Source of the DNA: UBA1952 sp965200035
Lineage (GTDB): Bacteria; Bacteroidota; Bacteroidia; Chitinophagales; Chitinophagaceae
DNA length: 64,000 nt
Assembly (NCBI GenBank): GCA_965200035.1
Contig: OZ241334.1
Span: 124,001 to 188,000 of the forward strand
Direction of reading: 5' to 3'
Within the stretch, counting starts at the first letter, position 1. Each line of letters begins with the position of its first letter. Under the pieces are notes generated by a model, which had not been told where the DNA came from, searched no databases, and saw only the letters and a list, made by a program, of their open reading frames with translations. Below, piece by piece: positions 34,252-45,900 of the stretch. The position numbers and the translations under genes are program-made.

Positions 34252-37200
34252 TTACTGCTCTAATCTGAATTTGAGTACAGTGTTGTTGCCGGGGTTGTCT
34301 TGGGGTGCTATTCTGATGAGGTACATTCCGGGTGCGGTGGCTGCTGGGAGGTGTACATCCACACTCCAGTCTCTGGTGTCGGGTGCCACCACCAGCTGCC
34401 AGACCAGCTGCCCGGTGGCGCTCAGCACCTCCAGACCGATCCTGCCCCTGCCATTGCTTAAGGCGGTGCCCTTCACCTGTACGGTGAACGCCCCGCTGCT
34501 GGGGTTGGGATAGAGCGAGATGCTGCCCACCGGCCCGCTGACGGTGGATACCCCGGTGCTCACCCTCATCTGCAGGGTATTGACACTGGTCACCATAAAC
34601 GGCGTGGCGCACCGTGCACCGCTCACCAGATCGGCGCTGATCACGTCCCCGTCCCTTAAGGTCGAAGTCGTCCAGCTCAGCCCCGTGGTGCCGGCTACCG
34701 CCAGGCCGTTGCGCTTCCAGCGCACTTCCGGGTTAGCCCCCGCATTGGCAACGGCAGCGGTGAAGATCACCGTCTGCCCCGCCCCGATGGCCGTGCCGGG
34801 GTTGGCGCTGATGCTCACCACAGGGCTCACATAAGGGCTCACGCTCAGTCCCATCTTATTAGAGGCCACCGAATCGGTGATCCGGCACCGGGCATTGCTG
34901 ATCAGGGTCACCTGCAGGGTATCGCCATTGGCCGGGCCGGTCAGGGTGTAGGATGGTCCCGTAGCCCCGGTGATCACCGTTCCGTTCCTGGACCAGCGGT
35001 AGACGGGGGCAGATCCCCCGCCCGTGGTATTGGCATAGAAGGTGACCGGCACATCCTTACAGAGGTCCGGCGGTGCGGTGGCATTGATGTTGATGCCGGG
35101 CATCACCTGCGGGCTGATCGTCACCGCCCCTGCGGATGCCAGGGCATAGCCGCCCGGCGTGGTGGCGCACGGCAGCGAGGTCCTCATCTGCACGCTCACC
35201 ACATCGCCGGTGTTCAAGGCCGAAGAAGTAAAGGTATTGGATAAGCCGGGGGCACCCTGATTGACCCCATTGACCTTCCACTGGTAGAGGGGACTAAGGC
35301 CGCCGCCCGACGGGGTAGCCGTCCACACCAGGGCATTGCCTGCGCACTGGGTGCCCGAAGGCCCGCTGAGCGCTACCGCCGGGGTGACGGGATTGTTGAC
35401 GATGATGGTCTTCTGGGCAGAAGGCCCGTTGCCGCAGCTGTTGGTGCCCGTTACCTTAACGGTCACCGCGCCGGTGGCAGCAGCAGATCCCGGGGTGCCG
35501 CTGATCTGACTGGTAGCGGAAGTGCCCGTCCAGCCCGGAGGCAGGGTCCAGGTATAGGATGCCGCCTCGGCGATCTGTCCGGTAGCGAAGGTGACCGCGC
35601 CACTGCCGGTGCAGACCGAATCAGGGCCGGTGATGGCGCCCGCCGTGCCGGGGACATTGGTGACACTGACGGCGAGGGTACGTACCGGTGAAGTGCCGCA
35701 CTGGTTGGAAGCGGTGACCGATACGGTATTGGCAGCCGTTCCGGCCGTGGTGTTGATGAAGGTATCGGTGGCGCTGCCCGGCGCTACGGTCCAGCCATTG
35801 CCCGGTACGGTCCAGGTGTAGGCGGCAGCCTCGGCCACCTTTGGTATCTTATAGATCTGGGCGGTGCCGCCGCACACATTCGCATTGCCGGCAATGGCAG
35901 CCGGCTGTGCGGGTATGTTGGTGACGGTGACGGCGAGCGAGGCGGCAGCCGAAGTGCCGCAGACGTTCGATGCTTTAACCGTGACCGCGCCATTGCCGGT
36001 ACCGGTAGTGACAGGCGGGGTGGTGGCGATGGAGCTGCCGGTGATGGCAGGTGCAGACCATCCGGCAGGCACGGTCCAGAGGTAGGAAGTAGCCTGATCC
36101 ACAGGTGCGGTAAAGTAGCTCTGGGTGATGCCGCCGCAGACTGCGGCGCTGCCGCTGACGGCAGCCGGTGCAGCGGGCGTGGTGACGACCGCGACAGACA
36201 GGGTGCGCGGGGTGGAAGATCCGCATCCGTTGACCGCCGCTACGCTGAGGGTACCGGTGCCTGGTGTGGCCGGTGCGGTGGCAGAGAGGGAAGTGGTCGC
36301 AGAAGACCCCGTCCAGCCCGCGGGCGCGGCAGGCAGCGTCCAGGTATAAGAGGTGGCATCAGTCACAGCATTTATAGTGTAAGCCTGCGTAGAACCTCCG
36401 CATATCTGTGCAGCGCCGGTGATGTTGGCCGGCTGTGCCGGCGTATTGATCACAGATACCGCAAAATTTCTTACAGTAGATGTCCCACATTGATTAGAGG
36501 CGGTTACTGTTATATTACCGGTACCGGAAGCACTACCTGCGGTGGTATTCACAGAAGTAGTAGTTGAAGCTGTAGCCGCCCATCCTGTTGGTACGGCCCA
36601 TGTATAAGATGTAGCTTCATTGACCGGTGCGATATTATAGCCCTGTGCTGTACCGGAGCATACTGTCGCGTTGCCGGTGATTGTTCCGGGTTGTACCGGA
36701 GTATTGATTACTGTGTCTGCCAATGTCCTAGCGACAGAAGGTCCGCAACTATTATTCGCAGTTACGGTTATTACTCCGGTGCCTGAAGCAACTGGTGCTG
36801 TAGCGCTGATACTATTGGTTGTCGATGATCCGCTCCAGCCTGTCGGGAATGTCCATGTATAGCTTGTAGCGGTAATAACAGGAGCGATGCCATACGTCTG
36901 TGTACTATTACCACAGAAACGGGTGTTACCACTGATTACACCGGGCTGAGCAGGTACCATATTTACAGTCATGGTTATGCCGGTGCTGTTTGTTGTATCA
37001 AGCGTACGGCAGGTTGCATTCGAAGTAAGACGTACCGTGATTACATCTCCATTAACCAATGCATTGTCGGCATAAGCAGTGCTGTTGGTGCCAACGTTTG
37101 TACCATTTTTTTTCCATTGGTAAGCCGGTATGGCGCCGCCACTTACCGGCGCTGCGGTGAACGTCACATTCGTACCAAGGCATATTGTGTTACCCGGATT

Positions 37201-40200
37201 GGCAGATACAGTTACAGAAGGCACGAGTATAGGATTGACCGTTATGGTTACTTGTGTGCTATTGACGGTATCCACGTTCCGGCAGGTTGCATTTGATGTG
37301 AGACGCACCGTGATTTTATCATTGTTCACCAGGCCATTGTCTGAATAAGTATTACTGTTTGTACCAACGCTCACCCCATTCTTCCGCCACTGATAAACAG
37401 GAGTTCCGCCACCATTTACAGGTGTTGCCGTAAAGGTTACATTGGTACCGGCACAAATAGTTGTACCCGGATTAGCTGATACCATTACGGAAGGTACCTG
37501 AATGGTATTCACACTCATGGTGATGATATTGCTGTTCGCTGTATCAAGCGTACGGCAGGTTTCATTTGAGGTAAGACGTAAAGTAATTACATCTCCATTA
37601 GCCAATGCATTATCTGAATAAGTATTGCTGTTGATGCCTACGCCTGTGCCATTCTTTCTCCATTGATAGATTGGGGTAGAACCGCCATTCACGGGTGTGG
37701 CAGTAAAAATCACATTGGTACCGGCGCAGATGGCACCTGTTGTAGAAGAGGCAATAATTACTGAAGGCACCAGTACCGAATTTACCGTCATCGTGACAGC
37801 ATTGCTATTAACCGTATCTATCGTTGGGCAGGTAACACTGGTCTTCATGCGCACAGAAATCACATCACCTGTTGCTAAAGCGTTATCAGAATAAGTAGCG
37901 CTGTTGATGCCTGCGTTGATACCGTTTTTCCGCCACTGATAAACAGGTGATCCACCACCATTTACAGGCGTAGCAGTGAACGTAACATTGGTACCGTTAC
38001 ATATAGTGCTGCTCGGATTGGCCGCAATAGAAACAGAAGGTGCAACTGCAGGAATCACCGTAACGGTAACAGGTGCAGAAGTGGTGCGACAGCTGTTTGC
38101 ATCAGTAACCTGCACGGTGTAGTTGCCGGATGATGATGGTACGTAGAAAAAATTGGTATTGCCGAGATTGGTAGCGCCCCGGAACCATTGATATATATAG
38201 CCGGCAGCTACGGAAGCTTTCAGACTGTCCAACACATTGCTGCATGGCGTGATTGGCCCGGGCGGTGTTACGGTCACTACCGGTAGTTGGTTCACTTTTA
38301 CCCTTACCACATTGGTATTAAAGCATCCGCTGGCTGTATGCGTGGTTGTTATGGTATAATCTGTTGTGGATGCCGGATTCGCGGTTACCGTTGCGCCGGT
38401 AGCAGGAGTAATGCTCGTTACCGGCGCCCAGGCATAAGTGACAGCGCCGCTGGCAGCGTTGCCGATTGGCGCTGTTGATGGTATCTGACGGCTTGCATTG
38501 CCATTCAGTGTGCCGTGGTTTCCATTTGCCGTTACATCATAAGCGGTATTTCCGTTGCGCTCGTCAAAACGCCAGTAGCCGCCGAGATTAGCAGATGCAG
38601 GTGGCACAAGTCCGTTGTAAGAAGCTACGATGTCCTGTACGCTGCGAACGGTATTCCATATCTGAAACTCATCCATGCGGCCATTGAAAGCCAGGCGACC
38701 GCCGCATCCCGGATCTGAGCCGATATAAATCTTTTCCGTTGAAGCCCATGGCGTGCCGGTTGCTACAGCAGAATTATTCAGCGTTCCATTGATGTAAAGC
38801 AAAAGATTGGCACCATTATAAGTAATGGCAACATGCGTCCAGGTATTGATTGGCAATTTGGCAGTAGAGGTTACGAAGCTGCCGGCCGAGCTATTGGAGG
38901 TGTGAAAACCGAATACCACTTTGCCGGGATCGGTCAGCGATGCAGAACCACCAAGACGGAAGTACCAGTTTTCAAAAGAAGAGCAGCCAAGCCCTTTAAG
39001 CGCAAGGCTTTGGAATGAAGTGGTATCACGGGGATAGATCCATGCAGATACAGTGAAACTATTACTTCCGGAAAGTGATGTTGCTGTATTATGCGGGATG
39101 GAAACATAGCTCGTGACGCTGCCATTCAGGTCGAGGGTATTGCCCTGCAATGCAGGCGCAGCGGTGATTGCAACAGACTGGCCATTACAGATAACCGGTG
39201 CTGATGTATCGGCAATAGACAATGGCAGCGGACTGATTATGATTGGTGCTGACGTTGCCGCGGCGCCACCGAATGTAGTAACTGTTGCCGTGTAAGAGCC
39301 ACCGGGACCAGTCATATATGTCAGGTTGGTATTGGGTGTAAATTTAAGAACGCGGTGATTGTTGAGGTCAGCCACATATAAATTGCCATTACGGTCGAGG
39401 CGCATATCTACGGGCGCATTGAACTGGTTCAGCCCATTGCCTGCGCCGTTGCCGCCAGCCACTACTACCCCTGTGGTAGAGCCGGGCGCATAACGCAGAA
39501 TACGGTTATTGCCCGCATCTGCTACATAATAATTGCCAAGGCCATCCACAATGATATTGCCAATGCTGTTGCTGAGCTGATTCAATGCAGCGCCAATACC
39601 ATTGCCACCGGCAATTACCACACCTGTTGTAGCGCCGGGCGCCCATTTCACCACACGTGGATTGCTATATTCTGTAACGTACACATTGCCCGCGGCATCC
39701 ACATATACACCATTCGGAGCATTAAGCTGGTTGAGCGCAGCGCCTGCGCCATTGCCCCCTGCCACTATAGTGCCAACCGAGTCGCCGGGCGACCAGCGCG
39801 TTACTCTTGCACCGCTAAATTCCGGTACATAAATATTGCCCACAGAATCCACATAAATCGTGGATGGTCCGTTCATCTGGTTCAAAGCGTTGCCGCTTGT
39901 GCTACCAGCTACGAGTACGCCGGTTGTAGCGCCGGGGCTCCATCTGGTAATGCGCCCATTGCTGTATTCAGCCACATAGATTCTTCCGCTGCCATCTACC
40001 GCTACCCCATCCGGGCCGGCTATCTGGGTCAATGCACTTCCGCCTGTGCCCGTGCCGGCTACGATTGTTCCGGTTGTTGCGCCCGGTATCCATTTGGTCA
40101 CACGGGCATTGTTAATTTCCGCGACGTACACATTCTGATTGGCGTCAACACTTACCGCCCATGGTCCGCTCAATTGATTGGAGGCATTACCGGCGCCATT

Positions 40201-42129
40201 GCCACCTGCTACTACCGTTCCGGTTGTGTTCCAGGATGCAGGAATCACAGGACCAGGTGTGCCGTTCACAGAAAGGGATGCCTGGGTTGGAGGTATGGTG
40301 CTATTAATGGTGAGGATACTGCCCACGCAGGAGCCGGTAGAGGTAAGCGTTACCGTAGGCTTCAAGTGAATGACGCGGTCGCAATAGACGGTATCTACTT
40401 TAGTACACAGGCTGGTTACCATCATGCAGGTAACGATATCTCCATCAGCCCAGGCGTTGTTGGTATAAACATTGCTGTTGGTGCCTACGTTGGTACCATT
40501 CAGCCTCCATCTGTAAACAGGAATGCCTCCATTCACCGGCGTTGCGGCGAAGGTCACTAACGTATTAGCATCTACATTTACTCCGGGACTGGCGGTAAAG
40601 CTTACAGAAGGCTTTACATTGGGATTTCCGGTAACTACCACAGGTAATGAAGTAGCCACACATTCATTGGCATTGGACACCCGCACTGTTATATTATAGA
40701 TGCCAACAGCATTTGGCGTATAGGTCTGAGCAGTAGCATTGGCTATCGGCGCACCACTCTGGTACCATTGATAGGTGGTAGCCACGCCCGCTGTAAGCAA
40801 GGGCAATTCATCAGCGCAGCTCACCAGGGGACCGGCGGGCGTTATCGTTGCAGTAGGAGCGGTGCCTGTTTTTATCTGAACGTTTGCCGTGCCGGTGCAG
40901 CCGGTGGCTGTGTTAGTAGCCGTTACAGTATAGATGGTAGCTGCTGCAGGTGTGGCCCCTACTACAGCGCCGGCAGTGGGGCTAAGGCCGGTAGTAGGCG
41001 TCCATGCATAGGTAGTAGCACCGGTAGCATTATTGCTCATCGGGGAGGTAGATGGAACCTGATGGGTGATAGAGCCGCCATTCACGCGACCAATTGTATT
41101 GCCCATCTGGTCATAAGTATAAATGCCGTCTGCTTCATCGAAACGGTAGCTGGCGGTAAGTCCGGTAGTTGTCTGGGGCATAGCCAAAGCCATGGTTGCT
41201 ACAATATCCCGTACGTCGCGCGCCTGATTCCAGATTTCAAGCTCATCGATGCGTCCGTTATAATTGAAGCGTCCCCCGCATCCCGGATCCTGCCCGATGC
41301 CCAGCGGTGAAGCGTTTGTATAAGGAATGCCTGTAGTGGCGATGCTGTCTGCTTTTACCCCGTTCAGGTAAAGCTTCATTGATGTACCGTCATAGGTAGC
41401 GGCTACGTGGGTCCAGGCATTGATTTCGATGACTGTAGGTGATTTCACATAAGCAGCAGCAGATGTATTTGCTGTACGAATGCCGAATACAAGCTTTCCT
41501 GCATCGGTAAGCACTTCACTGCCGCCAATACCTAAGAACCAGCTTCCCCAATTGGTACAACCCTGTCCTTTGAAGAGAATGATCTGCTGGGCGGTATTGC
41601 TGCGCGGATAAATCCAGGCCTGAACGGTAAAGGCAGGTGTATTGATCAAATTAGCCGCAGCGCTGGGAATGCTGACATTATTGTTCACGCCCGGAAAATC
41701 GAGCGCATTTCCTGTAGCCGGACTGGCAGCGGTAACTGTTACCGGAACGCCCGAACAGTAAGCTGCAGCTGTAGCATTTGTAACAATACCCGGCCTTGGA
41801 TTAACGGTCATGATAACCGGTGTACTGGTAACCGTTGCAGGACTTGCAGTAGGATCATTGCTGGTGAGCATTACCGTAATAGTATCGCCGGTAGTCAGTA
41901 CGCCATCAATGTAAGAGGCGCTGTTTGTGCCTACATTAATGCCATTCTTCTGCCACTGGTAAGCAGGAGTCGTTCCGCCATTCACAGGAGTAGCCGTGAA
42001 TATGAGCGGAGTACCAAGGCATATGGCAGCCGATGGCGATGTTCCAATTGTAACGGATGGAACAATAGCAGAACTACTGATTGGCAATAAAAAGAAAAGG
42101 AAGAATAGTTGACGTAGTAGTCTATTCAT
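34252..42129 (-). CDS. Giant T9SS-exported multi-domain surface protein (LamG, NHL, Ig/PKD-like)
   Basis: A 2625-residue protein with a signal peptide (LLRQLFFLFFLLPISSSA). In order: an Ig-like module; a LamG/concanavalin-like domain (AFTVQAWIYPRSNT ... GRIDELEIWNQARDV); PKD/Ig modules; about six NHL repeats (GPWAVSVDANQNVYVAEINNARVTKW type); a second LamG (SFTVSAWIYPRDT ... GRMDEFQIWNTVRSV); five near-identical modules of about 86 residues (FTATPVNGGGTPVYQWRKNG); about eight PKD-like modules (SYTWTVPAGW type); and a T9SS type A domain (SISLYPNPSSGAFTVQV). It is likely a cell-surface adhesin or matrix protein binding glycans. The 3' third (34.26-36.36 kb) is visibly GC-richer than the adjoining repeats. 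Monocistronic. Confidence 0.9.
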   Translation of the reverse strand: MNRLLRQLFFLFFLLPISSSAIVPSVTIGTSPSAAICLGTPLIFTATPVNGGTTPAYQWQKNGINVGTNSASYIDGVLTTGDTITVMLTSNDPTASPATVTSTPVIMTVNPRPGIVTNATAAAYCSGVPVTVTAASPATGNALDFPGVNNNVSIPSAAANLINTPAFTVQAWIYPRSNTAQQIILFKGQGCTNWGSWFLGIGGSEVLTDAGKLVFGIRTANTSAAAYVKSPTVIEINAWTHVAATYDGTSMKLYLNGVKADSIATTGIPYTNASPLGIGQDPGCGGRFNYNGRIDELEIWNQARDVRDIVATMALAMPQTTTGLTASYRFDEADGIYTYDQMGNTIGRVNGGSITHQVPSTSPMSNNATGATTYAWTPTTGLSPTAGAVVGATPAAATIYTVTATNTATGCTGTANVQIKTGTAPTATITPAGPLVSCADELPLLTAGVATTYQWYQSGAPIANATAQTYTPNAVGIYNITVRVSNANECVATSLPVVVTGNPNVKPSVSFTASPGVNVDANTLVTFAATPVNGGIPVYRWRLNGTNVGTNSNVYTNNAWADGDIVTCMMVTSLCTKVDTVYCDRVIHLKPTVTLTSTGSCVGSILTINSTIPPTQASLSVNGTPGPVIPASWNTTGTVVAGGNGAGNASNQLSGPWAVSVDANQNVYVAEINNARVTKWIPGATTGTIVAGTGTGGSALTQIAGPDGVAVDGSGRIYVAEYSNGRITRWSPGATTGVLVAGSTSGNALNQMNGPSTIYVDSVGNIYVPEFSGARVTRWSPGDSVGTIVAGGNGAGAALNQLNAPNGVYVDAAGNVYVTEYSNPRVVKWAPGATTGVVIAGGNGIGAALNQLSNSIGNIIVDGLGNYYVADAGNNRILRYAPGSTTGVVVAGGNGAGNGLNQFNAPVDMRLDRNGNLYVADLNNHRVLKFTPNTNLTYMTGPGGSYTATVTTFGGAAATSAPIIISPLPLSIADTSAPVICNGQSVAITAAPALQGNTLDLNGSVTSYVSIPHNTATSLSGSNSFTVSAWIYPRDTTSFQSLALKGLGCSSFENWYFRLGGSASLTDPGKVVFGFHTSNSSAGSFVTSTAKLPINTWTHVAITYNGANLLLYINGTLNNSAVATGTPWASTEKIYIGSDPGCGGRLAFNGRMDEFQIWNTVRSVQDIVASYNGLVPPASANLGGYWRFDERNGNTAYDVTANGNHGTLNGNASRQIPSTAPIGNAASGAVTYAWAPVTSITPATGATVTANPASTTDYTITTTHTASGCFNTNVVRVKVNQLPVVTVTPPGPITPCSNVLDSLKASVAAGYIYQWFRGATNLGNTNFFYVPSSSGNYTVQVTDANSCRTTSAPVTVTVIPAVAPSVSIAANPSSTICNGTNVTFTATPVNGGGSPVYQWRKNGINAGINSATYSDNALATGDVISVRMKTSVTCPTIDTVNSNAVTMTVNSVLVPSVIIASSTTGAICAGTNVIFTATPVNGGSTPIYQWRKNGTGVGINSNTYSDNALANGDVITLRLTSNETCRTLDTANSNIITMSVNTIQVPSVMVSANPGTTICAGTNVTFTATPVNGGGTPVYQWRKNGVSVGTNSNTYSDNGLVNNDKITVRLTSNATCRNVDTVNSTQVTITVNPILVPSVTVSANPGNTICLGTNVTFTAAPVSGGAIPAYQWKKNGTNVGTNSTAYADNALVNGDVITVRLTSNATCRTLDTTNSTGITMTVNMVPAQPGVISGNTRFCGNSTQTYGIAPVITATSYTWTFPTGWSGSSTTNSISATAPVASGTGVITVTANNSCGPSVARTLADTVINTPVQPGTITGNATVCSGTAQGYNIAPVNEATSYTWAVPTGWAATASTTTSVNTTAGSASGTGNITVTASNQCGTSTVRNFAVSVINTPAQPANITGAAQICGGSTQAYTINAVTDATSYTWTLPAAPAGWTGSSATTSLSATAPATPGTGTLSVAAVNGCGSSTPRTLSVAVVTTPAAPAAVSGSAAVCGGITQSYFTAPVDQATSYLWTVPAGWSAPAITGSSIATTPPVTTGTGNGAVTVKASNVCGTSAAASLAVTVTNIPAQPAAIAGNANVCGGTAQIYKIPKVAEAAAYTWTVPGNGWTVAPGSATDTFINTTAGTAANTVSVTASNQCGTSPVRTLAVSVTNVPGTAGAITGPDSVCTGSGAVTFATGQIAEAASYTWTLPPGWTGTSATSQISGTPGSAAATGAVTVKVTGTNSCGNGPSAQKTIIVNNPVTPAVALSGPSGTQCAGNALVWTATPSGGGLSPLYQWKVNGVNQGAPGLSNTFTSSALNTGDVVSVQMRTSLPCATTPGGYALASAGAVTISPQVMPGININATAPPDLCKDVPVTFYANTTGGGSAPVYRWSRNGTVITGATGPSYTLTGPANGDTLQVTLISNARCRITDSVASNKMGLSVSPYVSPVVSISANPGTAIGAGQTVIFTAAVANAGANPEVRWKRNGLAVAGTTGLSWTTSTLRDGDVISADLVSGARCATPFMVTSVNTLQMRVSTGVSTVSGPVGSISLYPNPSSGAFTVQVKGTALSNGRGRIGLEVLSATGQLVWQLVVAPDTRDWSVDVHLPAATAPGMYLIRIAPQDNPGNNTVLKFRLEQ

Positions 42130-42537
42130 GGAAGCAGTTTAACAGCGTTGATTATTTGGAATCAAGTCAAAATTAAAGAATAAGTTAAAATATTTAAAAT
42201 GATTGTCACATCAATACCCTTTTTATGATTTGCAACATTTATAATATAATAGCGTGTTATGGTATATTACATATAAACATCACTCTCTATTACAGGGACA
42301 ATATTTTTATATGATCAATTTAAGCCATTTTTCTATTTTTATTTAGAATAAACATATATTAGTTTTACATTATTCATTAAAGTATATTTTATGTTGGTAT
42401 AATCTCAGTCAAATAATTAGAAAGACCGCTACAACTGATTTGCAAATAAGCTATTATAAGTCATGGTTGTGCTACATATAGATAAACATTGCACACACAA
42501 TTATTTATATGTGCGATTCTACATTTGCGCTTTTAAA
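42130..42537. other. AT-rich divergent promoter region
   Basis: About 400 bp of strongly AT-rich DNA between the start of the giant gene (minus) and the small lipoprotein gene (plus). It probably holds both promoters; I cannot assign boxes with confidence. Confidence 0.4.
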
Positions 42538-42759
42538 ATGATTATGAATACTACCTTCAAGTTGACTACTACGTCTCTTCTGTTGTTACTGATCTTCAAT
42601 TCCTGTAATGATTCTTTAAAAAGTCCACAGATAGCTCCTTATAGTCATGCGTTGAATAGTAAAAAAGATTCCGACATGCAGAAGGATGTGTACAATCATC
42701 CCAGAATGTTTCCAGCAAAACAGTCAAAAATTGATGGACCATATGGGCAGCACAAATAA
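42538..42759 (+). CDS. Small lipoprotein of unknown function
   Basis: The ATG at 42538 (or 42544) gives about 73 residues with a lipoprotein signal (FKLTTTSLLLLLIFNSC). The mature part is short, polar and His/Lys/Asp-rich (CNDSLKSPQIAPYSHALNSKKDSD, then HPRMFPAKQSKIDGPYGQH). No family is recognised. It sits between two large T9SS-protein genes and could be an accessory anchor or a remnant. Confidence 0.5.
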   Translation: MIMNTTFKLTTTSLLLLLIFNSCNDSLKSPQIAPYSHALNSKKDSDMQKDVYNHPRMFPAKQSKIDGPYGQHK

Positions 42760-42984
42760 AATGTAGTGCCGCATTCTGCAGATGATTCTTTATAAGATAT
42801 CAGCAAACTGTATTAACAAATTAATTACTTCAATCAATACCTTACAATAAATTGACGATCAATCATTTATCGAATTATTGAATTAGTGTAATTATTGAAT
42901 AATTACATTCTTAAAGGTTATAAGGTATTTTCGAAGATTAGCCTGATGGCTAAAGGCGCTATTGCATTTTAATTTGTATTCATT

Positions 42985-45900
42985 TTGAAGATATTATCTA
43001 CCTTTTTGGCTCTTTTCGGAGTTCTTTTTTTACCATTTATTACCGCTGCGCAAACTGCTCCTGCGGCACAATCAATACCCTTTACTTTTAGTTCCAGCCC
43101 CAGCGATACCAGCCTTCCTGCGGGCATAGCTGTACACCGGTTCAGCGCTATACCAACTACGCGCACACTCAGCCCCGGTACCGGCGATCTGTTTTATGCT
43201 TCTACCTCAGCCGCCGGCGGCCGGCGCAATGACACTACAAATGGCATTAGTATACTGGCCTCGGGTACCAACCCGGCAGGCGCATTGATTGTATCTGTAA
43301 ACACGACCGGAAAATCAGGCATTCAGGTACAATGGACGATACGCACCATCCTTCAGCAAGCATCCCGCGACAATAGCATTGCATTGCAGTACAGGGTGGG
43401 CAATACCGGCAATTTTATTGATGTAGGCACGACCTCTACCTACCTGTCCGCCGGCAAAGTGAATGGTGATTTTTCCAGCTTTTCAGAAACGCTGCCTGCC
43501 AGTGCAGATAATCAGTCGATGGTACAGATCCGCTGGGTCTACTGGGAATCTGCCGGTACTGCGGGCAGCCGTGACCGCCTTGCCGTAGATGATATTTCTG
43601 TAACGACCTCTTCCTGCAGCTCCCCGACCAATCAGCCTGCCGCTTTAAATCTTACGCCCGGCATCGTCAACATCAATGGCAGCTTTACCGCGGCGGCGGC
43701 CGGCACGATCCCTGCTTCCGCTTATCTGGTGATGCTGAGCACCAGCGCTGCACTTGGCGCTCAGCCGGTTAATGGCACTGCTTATTCAAACGATGACATC
43801 ATTGGTGCTGGCACCGTGCTGTCCAACAACAATGCTACCAGCTTTTCCGTCAACAGTCTGTCGCCCGGCACTACCTACTATTTCACCGTCTATGCTTACA
43901 ACAATACCGAATACTGCTATAATCTTGTAAGCCCGCTCAGCGGCTCTGCCACTACCCTGAGCCCTACCGTATGTACTCCTCCATCTGTAGCAGCATCTTC
44001 TTTAACCGCGTCTGCTATCACAGGTACGTCTATTGATCTGAGCTATGTGCGCGGCAATGGCAGCAATATTCTGATCGTAACGAATGCTGTAAATCCCGTG
44101 GACAGCACTCCGGTAAACGGCGTTAATTACACAACAGGCAGCCAGATCGGGAACGGAAATACAGTGATTTATAATGGCACGGCCAACGCTTTTTCGTACA
44201 CGGGATTGATGCAGAACAAGACATACTATTTCGCGCTCTATGAATATAACAACGCTACTTTTTGCTACGCAGCTTCATTGACCGGAAGCTTTACCACAAG
44301 CTGTACCTCTCCCATCAATGTAGGGGCATTCAATACCAACAGCGGCAATGCACAGGTAGGCCTGAGCTGGATCAACCCTTCGGGCATCTGCTTTAATGAA
44401 ACGATCATTGTAGCTTCGGATGCGCCTATTTCCGGCGGGGGCGGTGCTTACACGGGCAGCGCTAATCCGGTATATTCCGGCAGCGGGCCAAGAGTGGTGT
44501 ACCGGGGAACGGGCAGCGCCGTTACAGTTACCGGCCTCACTAATGGAACCAACTATTATTTTACGGCATTTACGAGAATCGGCAGCAACTATTCTTCCGG
44601 TGTCACGCTCACTGCAGTGCCATATGATGCTGCCACCGGATTGCTTTACCTGGCGGGCAATATTCACGCTCATTCCAGCTATTCAGATGGAAACAAAGAC
44701 AATACAAACCTTACTCCGAAAGATGATTATGAATTTGCCCGTGATGCGCTATGCATGGACTTCCTCGGCATTTCTGAACACAACCATTCGGATGCAGGTA
44801 TGCATCTGCCCAATTTCGCTCCCGGCTATGCACAGGCCAATCAGGTAAATGGCGTGGCAGGCGGCACTACCGGTAATTCCATCGTTACGCTGTGGGGCAT
44901 GGAATGGGGCGTGATCAGCGGCGGTGGCCACGTAGTCGTTTATGGATTTGATGACCAACTGATCGGATGGGAAAGCGGCAACTATAATATTTTCTGCGCC
45001 AAAAATGATTACAATTCCCTGTTCGATCTGGTGAATGCACGGTCGGGCGCATTTGCTACGCTGGCTCATCCCAACAATTCGGATTACGGCAACCTGATTA
45101 CCTCGCTTAAAACGAATGCAGACAATGCAGTTGTAGGAACAGCCATAGAGAGCGGGCCGGCATTCTCCACCAATATCAGCTATGGAGACTACCCTGCTTC
45201 GCTGGATTATCTGAGCTATTATAAAAACCTGCTGGCCAAAGGCTATCACGTAGGGGCGCAGATGGACCATGATAATCACTACCTCACTTTTGGCAGAACA
45301 TCTCCCAACCGTATGATGGTAATGGCTGCCGCCAAAACGAGAAGCGAACTGGTAAATGCCATTCGCCAGATGCGGTTTTATGCTACCGAAGATTGTAATG
45401 CGCGCATCGATTATAAACTGAACAGCAACCTGATGGGCAGCTCAGTTACCGGCAGTGCGCTTCCATCGATTTCTCTGACTGTATCTGATCCTGATGTAGA
45501 AGCTGTAAGCACCATCCAACTTTGGGGCGGCGCCATTGGTGCTGCTGTGCCATCTTCACCATTGAAGACCTACAGCAATGTAAGCACGGTTAATTTCACC
45601 TCTGCGGATGCGCAGAATACGCAAGCTATTGGCAGTACCTGGTATTACTATTTCATCATTACGCAGGCAGATGGTAACAAGATTATCAGCTCGCCTATCT
45701 GGTACACCCGACAGAATGCAGCTTTGCCTGTTACGCTCATTGATTTTACAGCAAACTACATAACTGCAAGCCGCGCCGTACAGCTCAGATGGATAACTGC
45801 CAATGAGCAAAGCAGCCGCTACTTTATCGTACAGCGTTCCACTGATGATGGTAAAACATTCCAGGATATCAGCACAACGGAAGGCGCACAAAATGCAACT

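Noticed and set aside
34083..34268. 62-codon plus-strand ORF
   Set aside because: It overlaps the terminator of the giant gene, has no homology and is in an AT-rich spacer.
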